From Meira nashicola (taxonomy: Eukaryota > Basidiomycota > Exobasidiomycetes > Exobasidiales > Brachybasidiaceae): DNA of 64,000 nucleotides. The notes beneath the pieces were generated by a model that worked only from the letters and a program-made list of their open reading frames with translations, searched no databases and had not been told where the DNA came from. Location: contig BCJU01000001.1 of NCBI GenBank assembly GCA_001600355.1, forward strand, positions 2,005,178 to 2,069,177, in the 5' to 3' direction. Below, one piece after another: positions 20,075 through 30,706 of the stretch (positions within the stretch are counted from its first letter, which is position 1; each line of letters begins with the position of its first letter). The translations under genes and the position numbers were made by a program.

Positions 20075-21633
20075 TTTTGCTTCAAAGGAGCAAATTGCTA
20101 TCCAACGTGAATGTCGGATGAATGCTATGTATGATGGTAAGAGAGGAAGAAGATACGGTACTGTAATAGTGGAAAGAGCACACGGATTAGAAACGCAATT
20201 CAACCAGGCCGCTTTTGATCGCCGCTTTTTGAAGGAAGTAGAAGTCATGCGGAAACATTTAGTCCCTCCGCATAAAGGCGGAGACGTCACCGCTACGGAG
20301 TTCTATTTTCACAGCAACAGCGTAAATTCTCGGAAGTTTAATGAAGTAGGGTGTGGATGGTTCGAGTGAATAGGGTTTCTTCTATCAAATCAATCTGTCT
20401 TCAGCTCATTTCATTGTGGTGAAAATAAAATGAAGCGGTCCGCAGACTTAAAAAAACCAGTAGAGAGAACAGTGTTCTTGATATCAAATCCTCATGTGAC
20501 GAAAGTGAAAGAAATGATGCAACAATCACTTCATGCTGCGCCCATTAGACATTCAAAGTAACATCCTGGCCATCACACTCTTTGTATATAAGCTTTGTGA
20601 TAATGTAGGAGCGCCACTGAGCTTATCGATGGCAGAATAGATTACGGCGAATTATTATGCGCGAATGCTTCATACACAAAACAGTATCGGCCTTGCGCAG
20701 CGCGCAGCCCAGCGCTTCATTGTTCGAAAAAAAGCACATCCGGAGCGTTATGATTAGGAACCAGCCACACACGTATACTAAAAAGCCCTTCGGATATGTT
20801 CCTGGCTCGGAAGAAAAGGTTTGCTTCAAGGACAAGATGTGATGTACAGGGTCCAGTGGCCTCTTTGATCAAGGCCCTTTTTCTTCTTAAATCGAGTCCC
20901 GAATATGATGAGACATGTAAATATGTGTGCTCGTGTTGCTTTCTTTGGACAGAATTCCTCCACCCTTTCTTATGTGCCTGCTTTTCACTTGTTCAAATTC
21001 GATGACGGGTGCGTGCATGCATGTATTTGAAGATCCTCCGAAATAGTGCATGTTTCCCAGATAAATATTATACGGGTTGTGGTAAGCTTTCTCTTGATTT
21101 TTGGCTGATGCCTTTTTAGCCCAAACTGATTGAATGGGGTTTGTCCACTTTCGATCCATTTCACTCGCACTGTGCAACAGCGTGCGCTGCGCGCTAGGGC
21201 GTTTTTCCGTTCACAATACTCCAAAAAAAAATTTCAGGGCTCAACAGCACGATTGATTAGCATTTATCCGTCCAGTTTTCTCCCCCAATATTGCGCTAAG
21301 GCTTGAGCGCGAAGGACTTGATTCGATGGAAATGGATTGATGATTGAGCCAAAATGATAGAAGCGCAAGCCAAAAGTATCATCTGATGTGTATAAACCAT
21401 CATTCACGTCGTTTGAAAATTCTTTTGCTGGTAAAGAAAGAGCAAAAGTTTAATCGATTGATGCTACACGTTGGTATTCACTTAAATACTCTTCTTTGAA
21501 CAGTTTTGGAAGCTTCTTCTCTTCCTGCAACTACTTTAAACCCACTCCCTTCATTTCCCCTTTTCTCCATCTCCTTTTGCGCACGAATTCTCTGCAAAAT
21601 CGTTCAAAGGAAAAAGTATTTCTAGCCAACAGC
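20075..21633. other. 1.56-kb upstream/intergenic region
   Basis: Lies between the starts of the BTB-like gene and the GH63 gene, so it carries both promoters. A canonical TATATAAG lies at 20585-20592 on the + strand, with no supported gene starting soon after. GCGC-dense patches occur at 20691-20718 and 21182-21201. CGCTAAGGCTTGAGCGC is at 21294-21310, about 325 bp before the GH63 ATG, and a CT-rich stretch runs from about 21500 to 21600. The last 138 bp are in frame with GH63 but have no ATG. Confidence 0.45.
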
Positions 21634-24600
21634 ATGTCAAGTCATGCGGACAATGGTGGTATCTCGCCAAATAGCGAAGGTGGTCATAAAAAGTCGGAAG
21701 AATTGACGATCGATATTCCAACGGCAAATTCTGGTACTCAATCCGCTACTTTGTTACAGCAAAGAAAGAAGAGTAATGCAAACTCAAAGAATGCAGGATC
21801 TCAAACATTGCCACGTTCTAGACCTTCGCAAAGCAGTGTTGATAAGAGACAATCGTTCCATGGTCGTGACTCATTACAACAACATAGACCCGAATATCAC
21901 GATCCCAAATCTCCTTATATCAATCCAAACCACTATTCAGCAAGACCAGATACGTACCATCGCAAATCTATGTCTTCGATTCATAGTCATCATTCTAATG
22001 CTCCTAGCACACCAACTATGAGTGGAACGAACGGAAGTACAGCTACTCAAACAGGCGGTGCAGGATTCCATGACTCGTTCGATAGCGGTGATGAAGATGC
22101 AAGCGGTCATCATCGTGGTCCAACTGCTTTCGCTGATCAAGGTATCGATTATCATACTTCGCATAGTCGTGTTCACACCAAAGAAGAAATGCGCTTAGAA
22201 GAAGATCTAAATAAACAACGTTATTGGCGTAGATGGGGATGTTACGTCAGTGAACGTCAATGGGCAACCGTTCGTGAGGATTACAGTGAAAATGGTGATC
22301 CATGGACGCATTTCAATCACGAGACAGCTCGTAGCAGAACATTCCGCTGGGGTGAAGATGGTATTGCAGGTGTGAGTGATAATCACTGCAGACTTGCATT
22401 CAGTCTCGCTTTTTGGAACGGAAAGGATCGTATGTTGAAAGAGCGAATGTTTGGTTTGGCCAATAATCAAGGTAATCATGGTGAAGATGTCAAAGAACTT
22501 TATTGGTACTTGGACAACACCCCTACGCACAGCTATATGAAGATGCTCTACAAGTATCCTCAACAATCCTATCCATACGAGCAACTCGTTCGTGAATCAC
22601 AAATGCGAAGCCGTGATGTGGCCGAATTTGAGATAACAGATACAGATTTGTTTGATGAGAACAAATATTGGGACATCTTTATCGAATATGCAAAAGACTC
22701 GGATAATGAAAATTCAGTGTCTTGTCGTATTAGTGCATACAACCGTGGACCTGAAGAAGCAGACCTTCACATCATTCCTCAAATGTTTTTCCGCAATTCA
22801 TGGTCATGGCCAAAAGCGGAACCTCCAAAGCCGAAAATGAAACAAGTGGACGATATGACTGTGGAAGCAGAACATCCTGAATTGGGTACCTACTACCTTT
22901 ACTGTCCTTCTAGTCCAGCTCCTAGTGCTCCCCCTCGCAAACGTGGTGCAGCGCCAGAATTGATCTCTGATGAAGAAATCTTGCCAAAATTGATGTTTAC
23001 TGAAAATGAGACAAACTTTGAAAGATTGTATAATGGTCGAAACAAGTCTTATGCCAAGGATGCCTTCCATGATCACATCATCCCTCACCATCGTCTCGAG
23101 AAGGATCAACCTGAACCTATTCGTAAGACGCGCAGCGTAACAAAGACTAGAAAGGTTGTCAAACCAATCAAAAAGGTTGTCAAAAAGTCTTCTTTGCCTA
23201 ACAGAAAAGCCCCTGGAAGTTTGCCAAACGGTATTGCTCAAGAGAACAACGAGGCTAGCTTACAAAATGGCGATGCAGAAGCGGAAAGTGACGGTGAAGA
23301 TGTAGAGATTGATGATACAGAAGAGATTACAGAAGAATATGAGGAAGATGAGGTATACTTTGATCCTCCAACTGATACATCACCAAGACGTCAATATATC
23401 AACCCAAACAATGAAGGTACAAAGATGGGCGCTCATTACGTCTTTGAAAAGGTGCCTGCAAATGGCGGTTGCGCTGTTGTGCGTATCAAATTAACCACCA
23501 ACGAAGCATCAGAAGATGTTACTGTGAATGATGATGAACAATTTGACGCTCTTGTTGAATCACGTCGATTTGAGGCTGATGAATTCTATCATCGTATCGC
23601 TCAAGGTCACTTGCCTGACGATATGCGCTCGATCATGCGTCAAGGTTATGCGGGCATGTTGTGGAACAAGCAATTCTATTGTTTCATTCAACCTGAATGG
23701 ATTTCTGGAGACGAAGGTCAACCTCCTCCACCGCCATCACGAAAGCATGTGCGTAATAAAGATTGGCGTCATTTACACATGGAAGATATTTTGTCAATGC
23801 CTGATAAATGGGAATACCCATTCCCTTGTGTTTGGGATACTGCATTCCACTGTATCCCATTGGCAGTTGTCGATCCAACATACGCAAAGAAACAATTGGA
23901 TCTGTTCACTCGTGAATGGTACATGAAACCAGACGGAGCACTTCCAGCTTATGAATGGAACTTTGGCGATGTCAATCCACCTGTGCATGCTTGGGCTACT
24001 TTTCGTACATTCAAAATTGAGCGTAAGGTATATGGCAGAGAAGATTTGGATTTCCTCGAACGTGTGTTCCAAAAGCTTTTGATCAATTTTACCTGGTGGG
24101 TCAACCGTAAAGATTCCGAAGGATCTAACGTCTTCGAAGGAGGTTTCTTGGGATTGGACAATATCGGTCCATTTAACCGTTCTGAGCCATTGCCGACTGG
24201 TGGTGTATTACGTCAAGCTGATGGAACTTCTTGGATGAGTTTCTATGCATTACAAATGCTCAATATGGCATTGGAGCTCGCAAAGCATAATCCAACCTAT
24301 GAAGATATCGCATCAAAGTTCTTTGAACATTTCATCTTTATTGCTGATGCAATGACGTACAAAAATGCGGACGAAGAATCTTTCTCACTTTGGTCAGAAG
24401 AAGAGAAATTCTACTTTGATGCAATCGTTTTGGGACCGGGTAAGAGTGATTTGATCAACGTCAAGAGCTTAGTCGGCTTGATCGCTCTTTATCCCACTTT
24501 AACTTTAGAGCCAAATGTTTTCAAAAAGTTCCCTTCGTTTGGAAAGCGGGTTAAATGGTTCCTTGATAATCGTCCAGAGATAAGTAAACGTAACATTCAA

Positions 24601-25338
24601 ATCACAGGTGGTCGTCAAAACCGTCGATTATTATCCATGGTGGATGCTGACCGTTTACGATCAATTTTGACAAGAATGTTGAACGAGACTGAATTTTTAT
24701 CCACTTATGGTATCCGTAGTTTATCCAAAGAACATCAAGATAAGCCTTGGAGTATCAATGTGAATGGAGAGCAATTCTCAGTTGGGTATTGGCCAGGCGA
24801 TAGTCGTTCTCCCATGTTTGGCGGTAATAGTAACTGGCGTGGACCTATTTGGATCGCAGTAAACTTTTTACTCATTGAAAGTTTGCAAAGGTTCTATCAA
24901 TTTTACGGTAACAGTTTCACGATCGAATGTCCAACAGGATCTGGCAATATGATGCACCTTGCACAAGTTGCAGAAGAGATTAGTGCAAGATTAATCTCAA
25001 TCTTTGAAATGGATCCCGTTCAACAGAGAAGACCATGTAATGCAGGTATTCCAATCTTAGATCACGATCCAAACTTCCGTGATTTAGTTCCATTCCATGA
25101 ATTCTTCCATGGTGAATCTGGTGCTGGTTTAGGAGCAAGTCATCAATGTGGTTGGACAGGTTTAATCAGTTATCTGATTTGCACAACTGGTTTCAACGTC
25201 AAAACTCCACGTACACCTAGATCGATGGCCGCTCATTACTTTGACGAGCATATGACCGATGACGGTAAATCTGAAGCAGGCTCAACGACAACATTTTCTG
25301 CAGTCTACTCAAGACCTCCTTCTCCCGATGAATTGTGA
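21634..25338 (+). CDS. Glycoside hydrolase family 63-like protein (cytosolic type)
   Basis: A 1234-residue single frame from ATG at 21634; the 46 upstream in-frame codons lack ATG. Residues 1 to about 185 are Ser/His/Gln-rich. The conserved region starts LEEDLNKQRYWRRWGCYVSERQW, then WRWGEDG-type and WYLDNTPTHSYMKMLYKYPQ motifs. A Lys/Glu-rich insert sits near 510-590. The (alpha/alpha)6 catalytic part has VWDTAFHCIPLAVVDP (about 733) and YEWNFGDVNPPVHAW (about 771), where Asp is the expected general acid. It ends with NWRGPIWIAVNFLLIESL (about 1066) and CGWTGLISYL. GH63 includes ER glucosidase I, but no signal peptide or membrane anchor is seen, and the sequence resembles the microbial branch rather than MOGS. 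The substrate is unknown; an alpha-glucoside or alpha-mannoside is likely. Confidence 0.85.
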   Translation: MSSHADNGGISPNSEGGHKKSEELTIDIPTANSGTQSATLLQQRKKSNANSKNAGSQTLPRSRPSQSSVDKRQSFHGRDSLQQHRPEYHDPKSPYINPNHYSARPDTYHRKSMSSIHSHHSNAPSTPTMSGTNGSTATQTGGAGFHDSFDSGDEDASGHHRGPTAFADQGIDYHTSHSRVHTKEEMRLEEDLNKQRYWRRWGCYVSERQWATVREDYSENGDPWTHFNHETARSRTFRWGEDGIAGVSDNHCRLAFSLAFWNGKDRMLKERMFGLANNQGNHGEDVKELYWYLDNTPTHSYMKMLYKYPQQSYPYEQLVRESQMRSRDVAEFEITDTDLFDENKYWDIFIEYAKDSDNENSVSCRISAYNRGPEEADLHIIPQMFFRNSWSWPKAEPPKPKMKQVDDMTVEAEHPELGTYYLYCPSSPAPSAPPRKRGAAPELISDEEILPKLMFTENETNFERLYNGRNKSYAKDAFHDHIIPHHRLEKDQPEPIRKTRSVTKTRKVVKPIKKVVKKSSLPNRKAPGSLPNGIAQENNEASLQNGDAEAESDGEDVEIDDTEEITEEYEEDEVYFDPPTDTSPRRQYINPNNEGTKMGAHYVFEKVPANGGCAVVRIKLTTNEASEDVTVNDDEQFDALVESRRFEADEFYHRIAQGHLPDDMRSIMRQGYAGMLWNKQFYCFIQPEWISGDEGQPPPPPSRKHVRNKDWRHLHMEDILSMPDKWEYPFPCVWDTAFHCIPLAVVDPTYAKKQLDLFTREWYMKPDGALPAYEWNFGDVNPPVHAWATFRTFKIERKVYGREDLDFLERVFQKLLINFTWWVNRKDSEGSNVFEGGFLGLDNIGPFNRSEPLPTGGVLRQADGTSWMSFYALQMLNMALELAKHNPTYEDIASKFFEHFIFIADAMTYKNADEESFSLWSEEEKFYFDAIVLGPGKSDLINVKSLVGLIALYPTLTLEPNVFKKFPSFGKRVKWFLDNRPEISKRNIQITGGRQNRRLLSMVDADRLRSILTRMLNETEFLSTYGIRSLSKEHQDKPWSINVNGEQFSVGYWPGDSRSPMFGGNSNWRGPIWIAVNFLLIESLQRFYQFYGNSFTIECPTGSGNMMHLAQVAEEISARLISIFEMDPVQQRRPCNAGIPILDHDPNFRDLVPFHEFFHGESGAGLGASHQCGWTGLISYLICTTGFNVKTPRTPRSMAAHYFDEHMTDDGKSEAGSTTTFSAVYSRPPSPDEL

Positions 25339-26041
25339 TCGGTGAAAAACCAAACATAGAAGATCCGTTTTTTTTTTCTTTCCTCTTTCCCGTTCAAGTG
25401 TGATCTATTTTCGTCATCTTCATCCGTTTTCATCAAAAGTAGAATTTGCTTTGGTCTTTTTTTAGATACGTGTAACCTTTCCTTTGATTTATTTATACAT
25501 ACACATGTGTTTTTCCATTCTTATCATAGCATTCCATGTCATATACACCACATGAATACAAATTTCTTGGCTACCTGAATTATTTTTTTACAAGTGTGGG
25601 AAAAGAAGATGATGAAGCAATAAATACGGCAAACCGATGATTGGCATTATCTGATCGGGAATATAATCGTTCTAATATACGCGTGTGGTTTAGATAAAGG
25701 TACGCTCAGCCTTGGATTTCGGCACGGAGTTAAGCCGCCGGGCTACATTGTGGTAGTTTCACTTTTTTTTTGTTAAACCTTAGGCTATGCAACACACTGA
25801 AATTGTGCAAAGAACCGAATAAGCAACTTTATTCTAAATGCGACCGAGACGCATTTAACATTTTAGCCAAGCGTCTGAAGTAAGTGTTTATTAAGAGCTC
25901 CTCTCCATCATACCTCACCCCATTAGAGAGTTTTGCTTTATACATTTACTATATAATTACACACTTTTCACGCAAGTCTCATGACAAGATAACACTCAAA
26001 GCTCAGCTTGACATCTCCATCAACTGATTATCTGTGGCAAG
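25339..26041. promoter_or_regulatory. CCC2 upstream region with iron-GATA-type site and an inverted repeat
   Basis: 703 bp containing the GH63 3' UTR and the CCC2 promoter. TTATCTGAT at 25647-25655 is the exact reverse complement of ATCWGATAA, the consensus for fungal iron-responsive GATA repressors of the SreA/Urbs1/Fep1 type. A further GATA core is at 25986-25992. TAAATGCG/CGCATTTA forms an 8-bp perfect inverted repeat with a 7-nt loop at 25835-25857. T-runs occur near 25369 and 25762. Confidence 0.45.
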
Positions 26042-28954
26042 ATGGATGCTGAAAAGGAGCTGATAAGCTCAAAGAATATACAGGGTACATCAAATCTGAA
26101 TCATGTTGCTACCTTTCGTATCGGAGGAATGACGTGCGGAGCATGTGTAGAAACGATTGAAAGGATGTTAAGACAACAAGATGGTATTGAATCGGTAACG
26201 GTTGCTTTATTAGCAGAAAAAGCTGTAGTGGAATATGACGTAGAAAAGTGGACTCCTGAAAAGATTGCAGAAGAAATTGAAGATATTGGATTTGAAGCTG
26301 AACAATTACCGGAAGAAACACAAGACGTTCAATTAGTAAAAGTGTATGGGATGACATGTGCTTCTTGTACATCCACAGTCGAACGAGAAGTATCAGCAAT
26401 GGAAGGTGTATTATCTTGTAGTGTATCTTTGGCAACTGAAGAGGCAAGAGTGGAATTTGAAAAGGATAAAGTGGGAATAAGAGATATTGTTGAACGTATA
26501 GAAGATCTTGGATTCGATGCAATGCTGAGTGATGATAGGGACAAGACACAATTGCAAAGTCTAGGACGGATAAGAGAAGTTTCCGAATGGAGAAGAGCAT
26601 TCTTTATCTCACTTTCTTTTGCTCTTCCAAACTTTTTCTTAAACATGATCGCTCCTAAATGGTCTTTCTTACGTCCTATCTTGATGTGGCAACCAATCAC
26701 GAACTTATATTTGGCTGATGTGCTTTCATTTTGCTTAGCTACACCTGTTCAATTCGGCATTGGAAAGCGTTTTTACGTCTCTTCAATCAAAGCAATACGA
26801 CATTATTCAGCAACAATGGACGTCTTGGTCGTTTTCGGCACGACAGCTTCTTTCTTTTTCAGTACATTCTCCATGATCGTCGCTCTTTTTTGCACCACAC
26901 AATGCGAACGACCTGCAACATTCTTTGAAACTTCTACGATGCTTATCACTTTTGTGACTTTAGGCAGATATCTTGAAAACTCAGCAAAAGGGAAAACAAG
27001 TGAAGCTTTGAGCAAATTGATCAGCTTAACACCCAGTATGGCAGTCATTTATAGCGATGGAGAAAAGCTAACACAAGAACGAAAAGTGGCCAGCGAATTA
27101 ATTCAAAGAGGTGATTATGTTAAAGTGATTCCTGGAGAGAGAATTGCGGCAGATGGAATAGTGGTACGTGGTGAAAGTTCGGTAGATGAGAGTATGGTGA
27201 CAGGAGAAGCAATTCCAGTTACAAAAGTGATCGGTAGCGCAGTCATTGGAGGTACGGTCAATTCTTTGGGTACGTTTGATTTCATCGTTACGAGAGCTGG
27301 AAAGGAGACTTCGTTGAGTCAAATCGTTCGCCTGGTCAGTGATGCTCAAACGTCAAAAGCACCAATTCAAGCATTTGCCGATCGTGTAGCTGGTGTTTTT
27401 GTACCTTGTGTTGTGGGACTGGGTGTGATTACATTTATATTTTGGATGTGTATCTCTCACACATTTCAATTACCTTCTTTACCGGATATCTTTCAACATC
27501 AAGGCTCTTCACGTACTATGATTTGTCTCAAACTTTGCATAAGCGTTGTCGTAGTCGCTTGTCCTTGTGCATTAGGACTCAGTACTCCAACTGCAGTTAT
27601 GGTTGGCACAGGTGTAGGTGCACAAAACGGAATATTGATCAAAGGAGGAGGTCCACTTGAAGCAAGTAAAACTATTTCGCATATCTTATTTGACAAAACA
27701 GGAACATTAACACAAGGAAGGTTGACTGTTGCTGGCATTCGATGGTTTGACGGCAATTCAGAAAAAGCAAACGAAAGAAGCGATAAAGTTGAAAGGAATA
27801 CATTGCAAGTTCAATCCGTTTCCGGTTTGAAACGAGCAGAAGCTCTTGAAATTTTAGCAGCTGCAGAACGAAAGAGTGAGCATCCGATCGCACGAGGAAT
27901 TGCCAATTTTATCGATTCAACCATTGGCACAACTTTGCAAACGAATGTCAGCAATTTCATCAGTGTACCTGGTCATGGTATTCAATGTACAGTCACCGTT
28001 GAAGAAATTCCACATTCAATCTTTATCGGAAATCAAAATTATATTGATAGTCAGAATAAGGTTTTGAATCCTACTTCGCTTGCATATGCTGAAAAACAAT
28101 CTTTGCAAGGCAAAACACTCGTATTTGCTATGATTGATGGATCATTGGCATGTGTTATCTCTCTATCGGATCAACTTAAACCAGAAGCCAGACAATGTAT
28201 TGATGGTTTACGAAGGATGGGCATTCATTGCGGTATAATGACAGGAGACAGTCAAGCAACTGCACGTGCGATCGCTAAGCAGTTGAACATAGATGAAGAA
28301 GATGTCTACGCAGAAATGAGTCCGACAGGAAAACGAGGAGTGATCTTACGTTTACGAGAAGAATTGGCGCAGAATAAATCAAATAAATTGAATGGAGTTG
28401 CAATGGTAGGAGATGGAATTAATGATTCACCTGCACTTGCTGCTGCCACATTGGGAATTGCGGTAGGAAGTGGTGCAGAAATTGCAGTGGAAGCGGCTTC
28501 GATTGTGTTGATGCGATCAAATTTATTAGACGTTGCTGCTTCTTTGCATCTCTCAAGAAGAATCTTTCGTCAAATAAAGTTAAATTATGTTTGGGCAACA
28601 GGATATAATATCGTATTTATTCCTTTAGCAATGGGTTTCGGCTTACCATGGGGTATTCATCTTCATCCGATGATGGCAGGAGCGGCAATGGCTTTTAGTA
28701 GCGTAAGTGTAGTTTTAAGCAGTTTAACGTTAAAGACATGGAAAAGACCTTCTTGGCTCGTATCTCAAAATGATGCAGAAGGATTAGATGCAAACCTTGA
28801 TCTTCCTGCACAATCAGCAACTTCAACTCTCTATACTTTGGTCTATTCACCCGTTCAAAGTACTTTCGATGGTATCTATAACCTCATTCGACCCTCTTCC
28901 CAACCTAAACATCAAACGGCAGGATATGAATCCTTACCGATGGAAACCGTTTAA
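26042..28954 (+). CDS. CCC2: Copper-transporting P1B-type ATPase Ccc2
   Basis: A 970-residue single frame. Two heavy-metal-associated domains bear GMTCGAC (Cys32, Cys35) and GMTCASC (Cys106, Cys109), which receive Cu(I) from the chaperone Atx1. About eight membrane segments follow, with the CPC transport motif at 507-509 (VVACPCALG). The soluble domains show the TGE phosphatase loop (VTGEAIPVTK), the phosphorylated Asp551 in DKTGTLT, SEHPIA and GDGINDSPAL (790-799). The enzyme pumps Cu(I) into the late Golgi lumen to load multicopper oxidases such as Fet3, linking copper to high-affinity iron uptake. Length is typical for yeast Ccc2 (1004) and its relatives with two HMA domains. The upstream GATA site supports iron-linked regulation, an inference. 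Confidence 0.96.
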   Translation: MDAEKELISSKNIQGTSNLNHVATFRIGGMTCGACVETIERMLRQQDGIESVTVALLAEKAVVEYDVEKWTPEKIAEEIEDIGFEAEQLPEETQDVQLVKVYGMTCASCTSTVEREVSAMEGVLSCSVSLATEEARVEFEKDKVGIRDIVERIEDLGFDAMLSDDRDKTQLQSLGRIREVSEWRRAFFISLSFALPNFFLNMIAPKWSFLRPILMWQPITNLYLADVLSFCLATPVQFGIGKRFYVSSIKAIRHYSATMDVLVVFGTTASFFFSTFSMIVALFCTTQCERPATFFETSTMLITFVTLGRYLENSAKGKTSEALSKLISLTPSMAVIYSDGEKLTQERKVASELIQRGDYVKVIPGERIAADGIVVRGESSVDESMVTGEAIPVTKVIGSAVIGGTVNSLGTFDFIVTRAGKETSLSQIVRLVSDAQTSKAPIQAFADRVAGVFVPCVVGLGVITFIFWMCISHTFQLPSLPDIFQHQGSSRTMICLKLCISVVVVACPCALGLSTPTAVMVGTGVGAQNGILIKGGGPLEASKTISHILFDKTGTLTQGRLTVAGIRWFDGNSEKANERSDKVERNTLQVQSVSGLKRAEALEILAAAERKSEHPIARGIANFIDSTIGTTLQTNVSNFISVPGHGIQCTVTVEEIPHSIFIGNQNYIDSQNKVLNPTSLAYAEKQSLQGKTLVFAMIDGSLACVISLSDQLKPEARQCIDGLRRMGIHCGIMTGDSQATARAIAKQLNIDEEDVYAEMSPTGKRGVILRLREELAQNKSNKLNGVAMVGDGINDSPALAAATLGIAVGSGAEIAVEAASIVLMRSNLLDVAASLHLSRRIFRQIKLNYVWATGYNIVFIPLAMGFGLPWGIHLHPMMAGAAMAFSSVSVVLSSLTLKTWKRPSWLVSQNDAEGLDANLDLPAQSATSTLYTLVYSPVQSTFDGIYNLIRPSSQPKHQTAGYESLPMETV

Positions 28955-30706
28955 TGCTTGTACCTTGCAATTCTTTCTAATTGTACTTATACAGTTTATA
29001 TTTAGGCAATCATATACCATGAAGAAGGGTATAACTGAAAAAAAAAAAAAGATAACAGAAATATCTTATCTCTTCTTATTTTCCAGCAAGATCGAAGTAC
29101 ATACATATACTTTCTTTTCATTTTTTTGACCAATCAGAAATTCGGAGAAATGCGGGCTTTATACTGTGGGTTTCAAATGTATAAAGATGGAATCATAAAT
29201 GCAAGTTACGGATAGTCTTTAAATGATAAGGATCTGATGCAGCTGCCTTGTAGTGTAAATAGAAAAAGCACAATGGCAAGATAGACACTGTTTATGTGGG
29301 GAAAAGAAACTCCACCTCGGAATGAAAGTAAGCGCGTTCGGGCTAAAGGAGGAAAAAGTATGAAAGCATAGGACGTGCAGTTTAGACTTCCTAAAAAACG
29401 ACCCGGTTCGTGTGCGCCCGAAGTCTATTACCTGTAAAGGGAAGAACAGGGTCCGGTTACACATATGCGTTACGGCTTTGGCGGCAGGGATACCGTGATC
29501 GGCTTGAACGAGGGTGAGTGTTAGGCGTCTAATTAAGCGGATCGTAGAAATTTGAATTGCTACAACAACATCATCATCATCATCATTCCATCTTCTTTTT
29601 CCCTTCTTTAAAGTCACTCTCTCAAACGTAACGATCACATATTCAGCGGAGTAAATTGTGACTTATTTATTACGCCTCACAATTACATCCACATAAATAT
29701 TTAGGTGAGTATGGCATGCTAGGATGTTGGATCGTGGCTCCTGTTCAAAAAGAAAAAAGAAAAAAGGATTAATTCGGAGACGCAAATTGGCGATCGAAGG
29801 GAACGCCTTTGATGTTTTGAAAGCGTTTCAAGTGTGACTTGAACAGACTTTTTGCAATTTGCAACATTGTTAACCTCATCTGCTGTTGGTATGGAGCACA
29901 ATGAATGCATCTGACATTCGATTACGCCTCATTTGTCATTTACCCTGTCAAAATCCGGGTAAATTACATCAATTTCTCATCATCATCATCGAGGTAACAA
30001 GCACACTATCAAAAGCCTTCAATTCTTCTACACACCTCGGCCGAACTATTCAAAGGATAAAATCTGTATTGCTTTTGATCTTAAGTCAATCGCTATCAGT
30101 TGCATCCTCCTTCTTGCCTTGTTGGGGAGGCGTGGTACAAAGATTGCATTCGATCTCAGTTTGTGTGAATGCGATTACACTGGCGTAGAGCCGCCTATAC
30201 GCGTATATTGCATTAGCGCGCCTCTTGGCCGATAGTTTCCAATTTTCTGGGCTGAAGTGCCGGATTAGAAATGGTCCGAGCGAGATAAAAAAATAAAAAA
30301 GGTCAAGAAGATATGATTCTTTTTTTTTTATCGCGCCGCACAACAGTCGTGTGGTGATGTGCTGGAATATTGGGCGCATACATTCGGAAAAATAGTCTGT
30401 AATAATTGGAAGAAGTGGTCAGACCGATTTGCGCCCGATTTCAAGACACTTTACCAGTGTCTCTACTTTCTCGATTTTGCATGGCTGTCCTCCGCCCTGT
30501 GTTTATCCTAATCTGCCAATTGATAACGAGTCAATTGAAAGTAGAAAAAAAAATGGTTCAAATACACTGATTACTGACAGGTACATTTTCCCTATTTATC
30601 CTCCACCAGATCATTCTTTCCTACCTATCCTTTTTCTTTTCTTCAACTTTTGGTATTTGACCGGAAAAGAGGTAAACTTTCATCTTATTAGGCTTCGTTG
30701 ATCAAG
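28955..30706. other. 1.75-kb intergenic region upstream of pyruvate carboxylase
   Basis: No supported gene. Open frames reach at most 139 codons (29219-29638, minus), with composition and no recognisable domain to justify a call. The interval has a CAT repeat at 29568-29585, poly-A/T runs at 29040 and 30311, and a pyrimidine-rich stretch at 30590-30660 just before the PYC start, typical of a promoter or leader. No tRNA or 5S-like box was found. Confidence 0.4.

Noticed and set aside
25690..25775. A GC-containing segment ending in a T-run, considered as a Pol III gene
   Set aside because: No tRNA, 5S or U6 internal boxes could be assigned.
29568..29585. ATC/CAT microsatellite
   Set aside because: Simple repeats of this kind are common; no unit array with spacer structure, so not a CRISPR array.
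29219..29638. Minus-strand 139-codon frame in the CCC2-PYC gap
   Set aside because: Contains a CAT-repeat-derived Asp run and no recognisable domain; insufficient.
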